Origin: Tenrec ecaudatus
Lineage: Eukaryota; Chordata; Mammalia; Afrosoricida; Tenrecidae
Length of the DNA: 64,000 nucleotides
Assembly (NCBI RefSeq): GCF_050624435.1
Contig: NC_134538.1
Coordinates: forward strand, 124,044,937 to 124,108,936
Direction of reading: 5' to 3'
Shown here: piece after piece, positions 9,622 through 19,040 of the stretch
Layout of the letters: every line of letters starts with the position of its first letter
Position numbering within the stretch: position 1 is the first letter of the stretch
Program-made: the position numbers and the translations under genes
The notes under the pieces: model-generated
What the model was told of the DNA's origin: nothing
Databases searched by the model: none
The model's input: only the letters and a program-made list of their open reading frames with translations

Positions 9622-10070
9622 TATGCATCAATACCTTAGATTAGTGAGCTGAAATGGACTGACATTGACCGTTCTGAATTGGAAAAGCATATGATGGACC
9701 GTGTCAGAAGTGATCCAGCAAGAGGAATGGACTTGCAATCCTCTTCAGGAAGGACCTTGCTAACTCCGTGAAGTACAGGGCTATCTGTGATAGGAGTATC
9801 TCTATCCACCTGCCAGGAAACCCACGACCGCTCTTAAGGTGTAGTTGTTCCCTCTGTTTTCAGCACCCAACCAATTGCAAGGGAGTTTCCTCAGCTGGTC
9901 TGCTTTGTCATCTGACGTCATCCTTTGCATGTGAGCCATTGACCTCTCCTGTCGCCTGCTGTCCGTGGGAGTCTCCAGCAGCCTGCCTCCTTGATTTGAA
10001 TTGTCTCAGCCATCAGAATCTTGCTGTCTGACCTGCCAGCCCTTCTTGGGTTGATCAGCCCTGCAGCTAG
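9622..10070 (+). mobile_element. RTE fragment copy c right part and tail; candidate leader exon of the RBBP6 retrogene, unit 1
   Basis: Resumes the RTE endonuclease remnant (SELKWTDIDRSELEKHMMDR-like) to about 9840, followed by the composite tail seen in copies a and b. The tail here holds a perfect CRE at 9913-9920 and ends exactly at a TAG followed by GTGAGTGAG. No TATA box is seen. It is the nearest upstream sequence to the intact RBBP6-like frame. Confidence 0.6.
9913..9920. promoter_or_regulatory. CRE palindrome upstream of the RBBP6 retrogene, unit 1
   Basis: Perfect TGACGTCA, 313 bases before the ATG, followed within 5 bases by TTTGCAT. The paralogous tail at about 5030 has neither site, so both arose in this copy. 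CREB/CREM binding is known for this motif; activity here is inferred. Confidence 0.45.
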
Positions 10071-10184
10071 GTGAGTGAGAAGAAGCCTAAAACCTAACAC
10101 CACAGACAAAAAAAACTTGGCCTCTGCAACCACAGTAGCCATTTCTTGTAGATGGACTGTTCTGTATATTCCTCTTCTCTACAG
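10071..10184 (+). other. Candidate 114-base leader intron, unit 1
   Basis: A consensus donor (TAG|GTGAGTGAG) and a consensus acceptor (TTCCTCTTCTCTACAG|AG) lie 114 bases apart, and the acceptor is 48 bases before the ATG at 10233. Splicing would also remove the upstream ATG at 10152. Inferred from motifs only. Confidence 0.4.
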
Positions 10185-10232
10185 AGCGCAGTTGTACACA
10201 GTGAGATATCCAAGAACGACTCCTCTGCAACC

Positions 10233-11612
10233 ATGCCTGGTGTGCATTATAAATTTGCCTCTAAACTCAACTACGACACCATCGTCTTTGATGGGTTCCA
10301 CATCTCCCTGTGCGACCTGAAGGAGAAAATCATGGGGAGAGAAAAGCTGAAAGCTTCTACCTGCAAACTGCAGATCAGCAAGGCGCAGACGAATGAAGAA
10401 TACACTGATGACAATGCGCTGATCCCTAGGAATTCTTCGGTGATTGTTAGAAGACTTCCTATTGGTGTTGTGAAATCTGCAAGCAAGACGTCTGGGATCA
10501 GTCCAACGGAACCAGCGATGGGCACTTTGCGAGCAATGCACGGCTCTTCTGCGTCCGTTTGTGCAGCCCAGCTGACCAAGGCTGCCAATCTGGCTGACGC
10601 CAATGCTTCTGAAGATGACAAGATTAAAGCAATGATGTTTCAGTCTGCCCACAAGTATGACCCAATTAATTACCTGAAGAAACCTCTAGGTCCACCACCT
10701 CCTACTTACATCTGTTTCCAGTGTGGCAAACCTGGACATTATATTCACCATTGCCCGACAAAGGGGGAGAAGAACTTTGACGCTGGCCGTAGAATTAGAA
10801 GGAGCGCTGGCATTCCTAGAGCTTTTATGATGGAAGTGAAAGATGCTAACGTGAAGGGAGCGCTGCTGACCAGCTCTGGACAGTATGCAGTCCCCATCAT
10901 AGATGCACAGGCATATGCCCTTGGGAAGAAAGAGAAGCCCCCCTTCTCCCCAGAGGAACCAAGCTCTGCCTCCACAGAAGAGGATCCGATCCCAGCGGAA
11001 TTGGCCTGTCTCCTCTGCAAGGAGCTGATGACTGACGCAGTGATCATTCCGTGCTGTGGAAACAGTTATTGCGATGAATGTGTGCGCACAGCACTCCTGG
11101 AATCAGATGAACATACGTGCCCCACGTGTCTTCAGAAGGAGGTCTCTCCCGATACTTTAGTTCCCAATAAGAATCTACGGAAGGCTGTTGAGAGGTTCCA
11201 AAATAAGACTGGCTATACACAAAGACTAAGAAAAGAGTTCCCTCCACCACCACCACTGATTCCAAGGCACCTACAACCTCTGAAGAGATCTCCAATATCC
11301 AAACCACAGGATCCTCTGATGAATCCAGCGATATCCTGCTCAACTCACCCAGCACCCTCAATGCCGTCATTGGCTTCCACACGATCTACCTCGGCTCCTC
11401 TTGCTCCTGGAGCTCCATCTTCTACCGCAGCTCCTGTTCCTGATGTAACTGCCACAGTGCTCATATCGGTCCATTCTCCTTCCTATTCACCATCACCCGC
11501 ACATCCCAGAAGAGACAGAGGCAAGAGCCGAAGTTACCGGTCACGCTCCAGATCTCATGGATACCATCGATCGAGGTCAAGATCACCACGATATCGTCGA
11601 CATCATTCATGA
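10233..11612 (+). CDS. RBBP6: RBBP6-like retrogene, DWNN-CCHC-RING protein (459 aa), unit 1
   Basis: RBBP6 is a nuclear RING E3 ubiquitin ligase that binds p53, MDM2 and RB and acts in mRNA 3'-end processing. This copy keeps its N-terminal third without indels relative to the parent. DWNN ubiquitin-like domain: residues 1-76 (MPGVHYKFASKLNYD, HISLCDLKEKIMGREKLKA). Zinc knuckle: about 159-176 (CFQCGKPGHYIHHC). RING: about 259-300 (CLLC, PCCGNSYCDEC, HTCPTC), all zinc ligands present. A proline-rich stretch follows, then SVHS joins directly to an SR/RS tail (KSRSYRSRSRSHGYHRSRSRS) that lies ~360 residues later in the parent. No introns, so it is a retrocopy. The start is the ACCATGC at 10233, the parent start; the frame also opens upstream at 10152 (27 extra codons), but unit 2 lacks that extension. 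A premature TGA falls within the SR region. It probably still folds as a short E3; expression is unknown. Confidence 0.85.
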   Translation: MPGVHYKFASKLNYDTIVFDGFHISLCDLKEKIMGREKLKASTCKLQISKAQTNEEYTDDNALIPRNSSVIVRRLPIGVVKSASKTSGISPTEPAMGTLRAMHGSSASVCAAQLTKAANLADANASEDDKIKAMMFQSAHKYDPINYLKKPLGPPPPTYICFQCGKPGHYIHHCPTKGEKNFDAGRRIRRSAGIPRAFMMEVKDANVKGALLTSSGQYAVPIIDAQAYALGKKEKPPFSPEEPSSASTEEDPIPAELACLLCKELMTDAVIIPCCGNSYCDECVRTALLESDEHTCPTCLQKEVSPDTLVPNKNLRKAVERFQNKTGYTQRLRKEFPPPPPLIPRHLQPLKRSPISKPQDPLMNPAISCSTHPAPSMPSLASTRSTSAPLAPGAPSSTAAPVPDVTATVLISVHSPSYSPSPAHPRRDRGKSRSYRSRSRSHGYHRSRSRSPRYRRHHS

Positions 11613-11984
11613 TGAGGATCTCCTCGAGCGTTTAGGGCACAGTCTGATACTAAACGGAGTGCTCCCCAAGGAGAAACAGAGCACCAATCTGCTCATCGAC
11701 TCAGAAGAGCTCCACCACCTTATGCGCTAAAAGCTATTGCTGGGAGGAGTGTAGACGCGGTAGAAAAGGAGCGTTGCAGAGAAAGGGGAAATGCTGAGTG
11801 GTGTGAAAGTGCGGACAGGAATCTTTTCTGCATCCAGAGCTACTAGAGACATCTCAGACATCTAGAGAACATAGAGGGGCTGAGGAAGATCAAACCGACT
11901 TCTTGTTGTCCCAAGTCGAGACGATGCTACACCTGTCCAAGATGATCCCATGGATGCAGAATCCACCGCTTATACATCGATAGC

Positions 11985-12160
11985 TCATGTGAATTATGGA
12001 AGGATGTGATATACATTTGAAATCATAATGAAAAATTATGAAAATATTTAGAAAATAAAATAGAGTTAAAAATAAATAAAATAAAAAATAAATAAAATAA
12101 AAAATAAATAAATAAAAACCAAAAAAATAAATAAATTAAATAATATCTGAGTAAGACAAG
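11985..12160 (+). mobile_element. Short A-rich L1-tail-like insertion with AATAAA signals, unit 1
   Basis: Splits the RBBP6 homology between its MDAES and KPKAKGDK parts. It starts with L1-tail-like sequence (AATTATGGAAGGATGTGAT) and runs into repeated AAATA/AAATAAA. The first AATAAA is at 12054-12059, about 440 bases after the RBBP6-like stop, and could serve as a poly(A) signal, although no GU-rich element follows closely. Confidence 0.55.
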
Positions 12161-12330
12161 AAAAATATATATAAGCCAAAGCCAAAAGGTGACAAGACTA
12201 AATGTAAAAATGATGGATCTACTGTATCCAGGGAAGAAAGATTAAAACCTACTAAAGAATCTCAAGAGGTAGCAAGTGGAGGATGTGAGAAATCACCACA
12301 ATCCGAACCTCCACTTAGAAAAGCCACAGA

Positions 12331-13800
12331 TTGATGGGATAATTTCCTTCATTTGCATTATTTGTATTTTTGTCTTTTTACAATTATGATTATAGCCTCG
12401 CCACCTTATTAGAATTTGTTGGGATTTTTTTTATTATTCCTGTAGGGTCGCCAACTGTGAAACGTTGGAGGAATGGATCCATAAGGAGATATCCTGGTAC
12501 AAGGGGTAATGGGGATGCAGGCACGGGGAAGGACCATAGCGAGGGAAAGGGGATTTGGGGAGTAACACTAAAGGACAGAGAGGGGAGGGAGCACTAGAAC
12601 GGATTGTGTTTGAACAAGTTATTCTAAAGGCAAATTCACCATGGGAGTGCAGGGGTGCACGAAGATTGATTGTATAATTCTCATTGACATGTCTCAACAA
12701 CTGAGATGTTGAATTGAATGATATGTAATTTATGTGCCAATAAAATTGATGTCCGTTGTGTTATATTCTGTTTATACTCATTTTTATTAGGGTGTACCTC
12801 AGAAGCGCGTCGCCATTGGGGCTCACTCTCTTGAAGCCGTGTTATTTGTTGCCTTATTTTCATTAAGTGAAAACCAAGGATGTTGGGCCCACAGGCAGAG
12901 AAATTAGAAAGGGCATTAGGGAGCGAGCATAGATAGGGGTGCAGATAAGAGGGAGCTGATGTCAAGAAATCCAGGGAGGAAAGGAAGTTTTAGAAAGCAT
13001 GTATGATTATGGAAGAAATTCCACAATTATGTTTGACATGATTGGATTATGGAATGATAGGACATGTAATGGCTCACGAGTTACAGCAAATTAAAGAAAA
13101 GGCATAGGTTCAGGTGTGGCTTTGGGGGTCCCACTAAATGCTAGCTCCCACTTAAGAACAATTTGTTCTTAAACCATAACCCTGTTACATACTCACCTTC
13201 ATGATGCGATCACTACAGATAAGGATATGGTGAAGAAAGCAGATGGTAACATGGGAGAAAAATATAAAACGAAAGAAAAAGTGTGGAGAAAGATTTTTAA
13301 TCGTTTTCATTGAAAACTTCTGAAGCAGAAGGACTGAAACAGGGAAAGCGTGTGAGCAAAACACAGAGTGGGACCTGAACATGAAAGGATGGATAGGCCC
13401 TAAAGCCCATTCATTATACTCCCTCGGGACCCCCATGCTCTGCTTCCCCTGCTGCTCCATTGCATGCCCCCACTGTTTGCTTCAGTGTACTGGGGCCAGC
13501 TCAGTGGCACATCCCCCCAGGTGTCTCCATTGCTGACCCGTGTAGGGCCATCGGTCAGTGCAGGATGTCGCATCCCGCCGTGTGGGCAGCTGTATGGTCC
13601 TCTCTGTACAATGGTCCCTTCGAGCCAGGCTATCGTCCTCGGAGCTTGGTGGACCCAGGTGTGCTCCAGTCCGTCGTTTTTTCTCCTTCCTTTAACTTGT
13701 CTTCCTTCTGGAAGTGGTGTGGTAGGTCACTTCCTTTCCCACAACAGACTATCTCCTTTCATTTTCTCTGTACTCCCTTCAAATGTGGGGGTCGTGCTAA
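12331..13800. mobile_element. Compound L1-derived insertion block in the retrocopy, unit 1
   Basis: About 1.47 kb with no RBBP6 homology except near its right end. Parts: 12455-12760, a retroposon-like piece ending in an AATAAA and GATG end; 12870-13115, a + strand L1 3'-tail (GGGAGCTGATGTCAAGAAAT start); 13120-13315, unassigned; 13319-13393, a diverged second copy of RBBP6 sequence that recurs at 13803-13873; 13395-13800, a minus-strand L1 3' UTR fragment homologous to 7500-7790. No gene. Confidence 0.65.
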
Positions 13801-15549
13801 TTCTGAAGCAGAGTGAACTGAAAGAACTGAAACAGGGAAAGCATGTGACCAAACCTGACCATGGAAAGATGGCTAGGACCCCTGCCAAGGACGGCATTCC
13901 ACCAGCTAAGACGATCAAGATCAACAGAAAAACTGGGGAGCAATATTGGAGGTACAGAGGATATAACTAATATCAAAGAACCCTCTGAAGAACTGACGTC
14001 AACATCCAGGAAAGTTAACCAGGAAAAAGTCCAAGGAAAGGTCAGGCAGAAGTAAGTGGAACTGAAGGATCCAGCTCCCCTCTAGGGGTGGATTATACTC
14101 CTAGATGCTCAGCAGGTGGCCGTCCTCTGCAGAAACCAGATGCAAAAGGACTGTCACTGAAACTGTGGGAGAGTTTAAGGATGACAATAGAGCTCCTGCT
14201 GAAGATGTTATTAATATGATTTGGTTCCTCAACCCAAAAGGGATCAAGATGACTTTGGATCTGGAGAAGAAGATGATGTTAAATCTACACAACCAACATG
14301 AAGTCTAGGAGAGCCTGTAGTATTATTTAAAGCAAACTAAAGTTTGGCACTAAGATTGAAAATAGAGTCAAGTATAAGGACAAAACGAGTGACCAACGTC
14401 AGAGGAAATTCAGATTCAGTAACTCAAAGAAGTGAGTCATAAAACAATGCATGAGATTGAAAGTTCCAATAGCTCTACATCTAGTGAAAAGGGACAAACC
14501 AAAGATCGGGATTATTGGATCTTGGCAAAGGGAAACCCTGGGGAGGGCAAAAGTAGCATCAGCCAGAGAGAGAGAGAGTCATGTAGACCGTCTGAATGAA
14601 AACGTGACATTTAAAAATCTGTCTGAACCGACTAAATAGACTAGAACTTCATGTAACCATGAATCCATTCATGGATCCTTACATAAAAACTTCATGCCGC
14701 ATAAAGACAAAAAAAAAAAACAACTAAGACCACAGAGATTATTCAAGTTCCAAGCGCAGGGTGGGAAGAAGTGAGTCAACAAGAAGACTCTCCTCCGTGG
14801 AATAAATATTCTGCATCCCCACAGAAAGAGAAACCGCAGATGAAAGGGATTTGCCTCAGATGGGAACAGCAGCCCTCCACCCCCACCCCCACCCCCAAAA
14901 GTCATTGAAGTCTCTAGAGTCACAGAAAACTTCATGATCACGAAGCTAGTTCAGATTCTAAAGATGCTAAGGTGAAGAGACAAAGTCTGTAGATACAAAC
15001 TATAGAGATCATGACAAGCATGTATCAGAATCAAGGGATTATAGTCCAGTAGAAATAAATTACTGCATATCCTTAACCCACCAGACACACACATTGAAAG
15101 AGAGCGAGTTGTTGGGCAAATTGACAAGTATTCTATCAAACCTAAGCCCTAGTTAAGCTAGTCCTCTTGATTTTCCTCCGACTTAAGAAAATGATGAAGT
15201 GAAATTTGATCCAGATTACAATGAAAATGACAGGGAAAGTAATGTATTTGTACAAGAAGAAGCATCAGGGGGCAATCTGAAGGAACTGAAAGAGAAAGTG
15301 ATGGAGGAAGCAAAGAGAGTGCGGACACGGCACAGTGGGTCGGTTAGGTGGGACCAGGAGTCACAGTCAAAGCAGTCCAAGTAGAAGCATAGCCCTTCTG
15401 GAAGCCAGACCCAAAGCCACAGACGCAGCGCAAGCTCAGCAGAAAGTCAACTCAGTAAGAAGACAAAGATGCAGAGAGAAACGGAGGAGCACGGAAACAT
15501 GAAAAGCATTAGAAACATAAGGATAACAGAATGTCAGGTGAACAGATAC

Positions 15550-15800
15550 ATGGGATGGTGTAAGATATGGCAAATAATAATATATAATATAAACGTAAGG
15601 CTTCCTGGGAGGGAGGCAAGAAGACAGAAGGGATAAAGGGGAGCTGAGATCAAAGACTTCAAGAAGAAAGACAGATCATTGAAACTGATGGTGGTAGAAT
15701 TTGAACAATTATACTTGATCTAATTGAAATATGGAGTGTTACAATATCTGTAAGAGCTCACAATAAAATGATAAGAAAAAATAAAATGAAAAAAAAAAAG
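15550..15800 (+). mobile_element. L1 3'-tail insertion at the lysine-codon tract of the retrocopy, unit 1
   Basis: About 250 bases ending CACAATAAAATGATAAG and an A run. It sits where the parent has its AAG/AAA-rich KKKKKEKKKHKKH tract, a natural A-rich endonuclease target. Confidence 0.7.
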
Positions 15801-16314
15801 AAACGTGAGAAGCCTGCAGGGACTGGAGCAGAATTGGAAAAAAGCGAAGAACAGAAACACAAGAAGAAGTCAACACAGACAAAGGAGGAGGGGAAAGATG
15901 AGAGAAGTGACATCTGTCCCTGTGTAAAAGGACAGATTTGTTCATTGTCTAAATTGCAAAGTCTTCTCTATCGATTTTGTTATAATGTGAGGAAATTCAA
16001 ACCTTGTAACTCATGACATGGACAGTCCTTGCTGCACTTAAAATATTGCCGCTTGATTACTTAATTTTTCATGAGAGCTTTCTAACACGAACTTTTGTAC
16101 TGAATTGTGAGTGGTGAACACGTAACATGAGAGGTGTGGCCTGGGCCTATGATTTTAGCCACCATTCATCAGTTGGGGCGGAGTTTACTGTGCGGTGAAA
16201 GTTTCCCATTTGAACTGTTTTAATTGCCGGGCAGAAGCTGATATCTGTTTTAAAATAACTGCAGAAGGATTTGCGAAAGTCATTGCCAGCCCCGTTGTGT
16301 TGCTTTTGGATTAC

Positions 16315-16320
16315 AATAAA
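16315..16320 (+). terminator. Parental RBBP6 poly(A) signal in the retrocopy, unit 1
   Basis: AATAAA followed within about 20 bases by an A-rich end and then directly by the RTE below. It is the 3' end of the processed mRNA copy. Confidence 0.75.
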
Positions 16321-16358
16321 ACTTTTCCCTAAACGTAAAAACAAAGCAAGAGAGAACA

Positions 16359-17575
16359 AACGTGGTTGTTAGGTATCGGCAAGTTAGTTCCAACTCACAG
16401 CGACCCAATGGGCCACAGAACAAAACATTCCCCGGTCCTGCACCGCCCTCAGCTGCTAGTGGAGCCCACTGCTGCAGTCACTGCATCAGTCCGTCTTGTT
16501 CAGGGTCCTCCTTTTATAGGCTGCCCACGACTTTATCAAGCTTGGTGTTCTGTTCCAGCGTCTGATCTCTGCGGATAACATATTCATGTGACAAAGCCCA
16601 TGAGAAGTCTTGCCATCCTTGTCTCTAAGGAGCATTCTGACTGTACTTGTTCCTAAACAGATGTTTGTTCGGCAGAGTCCATTGGACTTTCGATATTCTT
16701 CACCAGCTTCACAACAAATACATCGATTCTTCTTCACTCTTCCCTGCTCTAGCCCAACGTTCACAGGCAGGTGAGGCCATGGAAAATACCATGGCTTGGG
16801 TCAGGCCCACCTCCCTCCGCAAAGTAACCTCCTTGCTGTTCAACACTGTACGCGGCACATTTAGTCTCTGCGATGCATCACGTGCTCTCTCAACTGTTTC
16901 TATTGATCTTGACTGTTTCTCTTGTTCCGTGAGCATTGATTGTGGATCTAAGCAAGATGAAATCCTTCACAAGTTGCGTCATTTTTCCGCTGATCATATT
17001 GGCCCAATTGTGAGCATTTGGGTTTTCTTTACAGTAAGTTGTAATAAATGCTGAAGTTCTGTGATACTTGATCTTCATCAGCAAGTGCCTCCCTTCCTCA
17101 CCTTCAGGAAGCAAGGTTGTGTTGTCGCAGGTTGTTAAGGCATCTTCCCCCAGTCCTGATGCCACATTCTTTTCCATAGAATGCAACTTCTGTGATGATT
17201 TGCTCTGCACGCAGATTGTATAAGCATGGTGAGAGGGTTCAGCTGTCACACACTCCTTCCTCAATGTTAAACCCCGTGGTATTTTCTTGTTCTGTTCACA
17301 CAGCTGCCTCGGAAGCTAGGTTCTGTATGAGCATGATGAAGTGTTCCGGAATCCCCATTCTTCTCAAAGCTATCCGTATTTCTTGTGAGCCACACAACCG
17401 AATGAACGCCTTTGCATAAGCAGTAAAACACAAGTAAACCTCGTGTAACACAAATTGTTTGGTCACAACGAGATCTAAGGAAGCACTGGTAGAGGATGAT
17501 AAATGGGCCAAGAAATGAAACGTGGGGTCCAGCGCACAACTGAGATGATCCTAAGGAGTGACTGTACAATTTCAT
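16359..17575 (-). mobile_element. RTE-type LINE, 3' part with reverse transcriptase, unit 1
   Basis: The + strand starts GTTGTTAGGTATCGGCAAG and continues AACTCACAGCGACCCAATGG, the reverse of the 3' end of afrotherian RTE elements. Read on the minus strand from about 17500 it shows reverse-transcriptase blocks: AYAKAF, then RMGIPEHFIMLIQNLAS (family MGIPDHLTCLLRNLYAG), then a LSPCLYNLRAEQIITEVA-like part and a NNLR part. The FADD-type catalytic block is not readable and there are several frame breaks. Abuts the end of the RBBP6 retrocopy. Confidence 0.8.
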
Positions 17576-17689
17576 GGGATAAATAAAAAAACAGGCAAAC
17601 AGTGTAGTACGCTCACCTCTTTCACAGAGTCAAGAACAGAGAGGGAGAAAGTATCCTCCAGCAGGTGTATATTGTCTTTGGGTTAACAA

Positions 17690-18085
17690 GCCCCATCCAT
17701 CACAGTCTATCGCATAAGGAACAAGTTGGACAGTGTCTTAGCCCTAGATATCCAGGGCACGATGGGGGAGAAAGCTAATAGTAGTACTGGGGCAGGCAGA
17801 GGAAACTGACTGTCCCCCGAGTGGGGAGAACAATAGAAACATGATGTCTGCTCCCATGCTGAAGGGCTGCCTGCAGCCATGTGCTTGTAAGGGGTTCCAC
17901 TAAGGTAGCACTATTATGGGAGGATTTTGTGGGGATGGTTTTTAATTAGGAGAATGTGTCTAGGACTCATCTCCAACTCAAAAATGTGAAGGCCTCCCTC
18001 CATCGAAATTCGGCCTCCCAGGATTCAAGAGTTTGTCCACATACACCCTCCTCCTGGTGCCCAGTTCCCCACATTTCCCGCTTTT
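17690..18085 (+). repeat. LTR-like repeat B, unit 1
   Basis: Diverged partner of repeat A in the same orientation. It keeps the GGTAGCACTATTATGGGAGG block and the GAAGGCCTCC block. The family is not identified. Confidence 0.4.
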
Positions 18086-18540
18086 AGAGTACATTTTAAA
18101 TTCAAAAGGGTGACGTGGCTTGTTTCGGTACTACTTTGCCTTCTATGGAAGCAGCATGTGACGGTGCAGGCAACGAACAATGACACTGAGTCGCACAGTC
18201 AGACTAGAACCTAACACATGGAAACTGCTTGAGGTAAAAATTTCCTTTCTCAGCTGATTGATGTCCAATGAGACATGTTCCTTACATCCCTGCAAGTGAT
18301 TTACAATTAAAGTCCAGCTATGTATAGTGATATTATACAGATCAGGAATTATGCCCCCAAATTCTAATGTTCAAGTTCGTTTTAGCATCAATTGATGTTG
18401 AAAGTCCATTTTTATATCTTCTAGCAAATCAACAGTATGTTGTATTCGTCCAGTCACTTTTGCATAAATTGTCCAGTTCTGATAGATTGCTGGATTGCCT
18501 CTCAGGCAACATCAGTGAGATAGTGAAAGTTTTTTGTGCC
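18086..18540. other. Unassigned sequence, unit 1
   Basis: No open frame over 75 codons and no repeat I recognise. It recurs in unit 3 at about 52760-53215. Confidence 0.5.
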
Positions 18541-19040
18541 ACCTGGCCAAGAAACACATGTGGGATTAATAGAAGGACGAAGAGATAAATGGCTGAGTGA
18601 GCCTCAACTTTCTTGTTCTCGGGCCATTTGCTCTGTGATGGTCAGAACAGGGTGCAGCTGCCTTGGTCAGTTCCCTGCTTCAGCTGGCAAGGCTCACTTC
18701 CTGCAAGACATCACTGAGGAGAAGCCACATGGACCTACCCCAATGCAGCCCTGGGTGCTAGAGCAGCCATGTGGAGACCCTGTCAGCGTTGAGATGTTTA
18801 CACATTCACTTACACATTTGTCTTTCCTCCTGCATTTGGCATCATTCCGCGTGTTTTGTGAGATGGAGAAGGACTTTATGGATCGGTGTTGGACATATGG
18901 GTTAGTGTTGGACTTGTGGGCTTGGGCAGCAATGGGTTGGATTGTGTTCTTCGTGTGCACTTAACCTTTATGTAAAACTCTCTTATACATGAATTTCTGT
19001 GGATTTGGTTCTCTGCAGTACCCTGACTAACACAGTCAGC
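18541..19040 (+). repeat. Interspersed repeat ending CCCTGACTAACACA, unit 1
   Basis: The right end (TTTGGTTCTCTGCAGTACC, then CCTGACTAACACA) is of a type common at the ends of mammalian interspersed repeats, and a similar terminus occurs near 5340. The class is not identified. A 142-codon run here (18536-18964) has no recognisable domain and I take it as chance. Confidence 0.4.

Larger units (their letters stand above)
11613..16358 (+). pseudogene. RBBP6: Decayed 3' part of the RBBP6 retrocopy, unit 1
   Basis: After the stop, parent sequence continues with many stops, frameshifts and deletions. About 11613-11800 matches the RGQSPNKRNVPQGE...PPPYDMKAYYGRSVD part. About 110 codons are then missing, and 11850-11980 matches LLETSRKSREPTGVEENK. 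12166-12330 matches KPKAKGDKTKRKND, 13811-15540 matches from about KKIKLNRETG to SESNVSVKEE, and 15800-15920 matches AGTEVELEKS. The 3' UTR follows to an AATAAA at 16315-16320 and a short A-rich end. This proves a processed copy of the full mRNA. L1-type sequences split it at 11985, 12331 and about 15550. Confidence 0.88.

Noticed and set aside
10152-10232. 27-codon N-terminal extension of the RBBP6-like frame
   Set aside because: Absent in unit 2, no parent homology, and it crosses a strong 3' splice site. The ATG at 10233 matches the parental start.
10179-10652. 157- and 116-codon minus-strand frames over the RBBP6 frame
   Set aside because: Antisense shadows of the conserved coding sequence.
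18536-18964. 142-codon frame shared by units 1 and 3
   Set aside because: No recognisable domain; it spans an interspersed repeat end.
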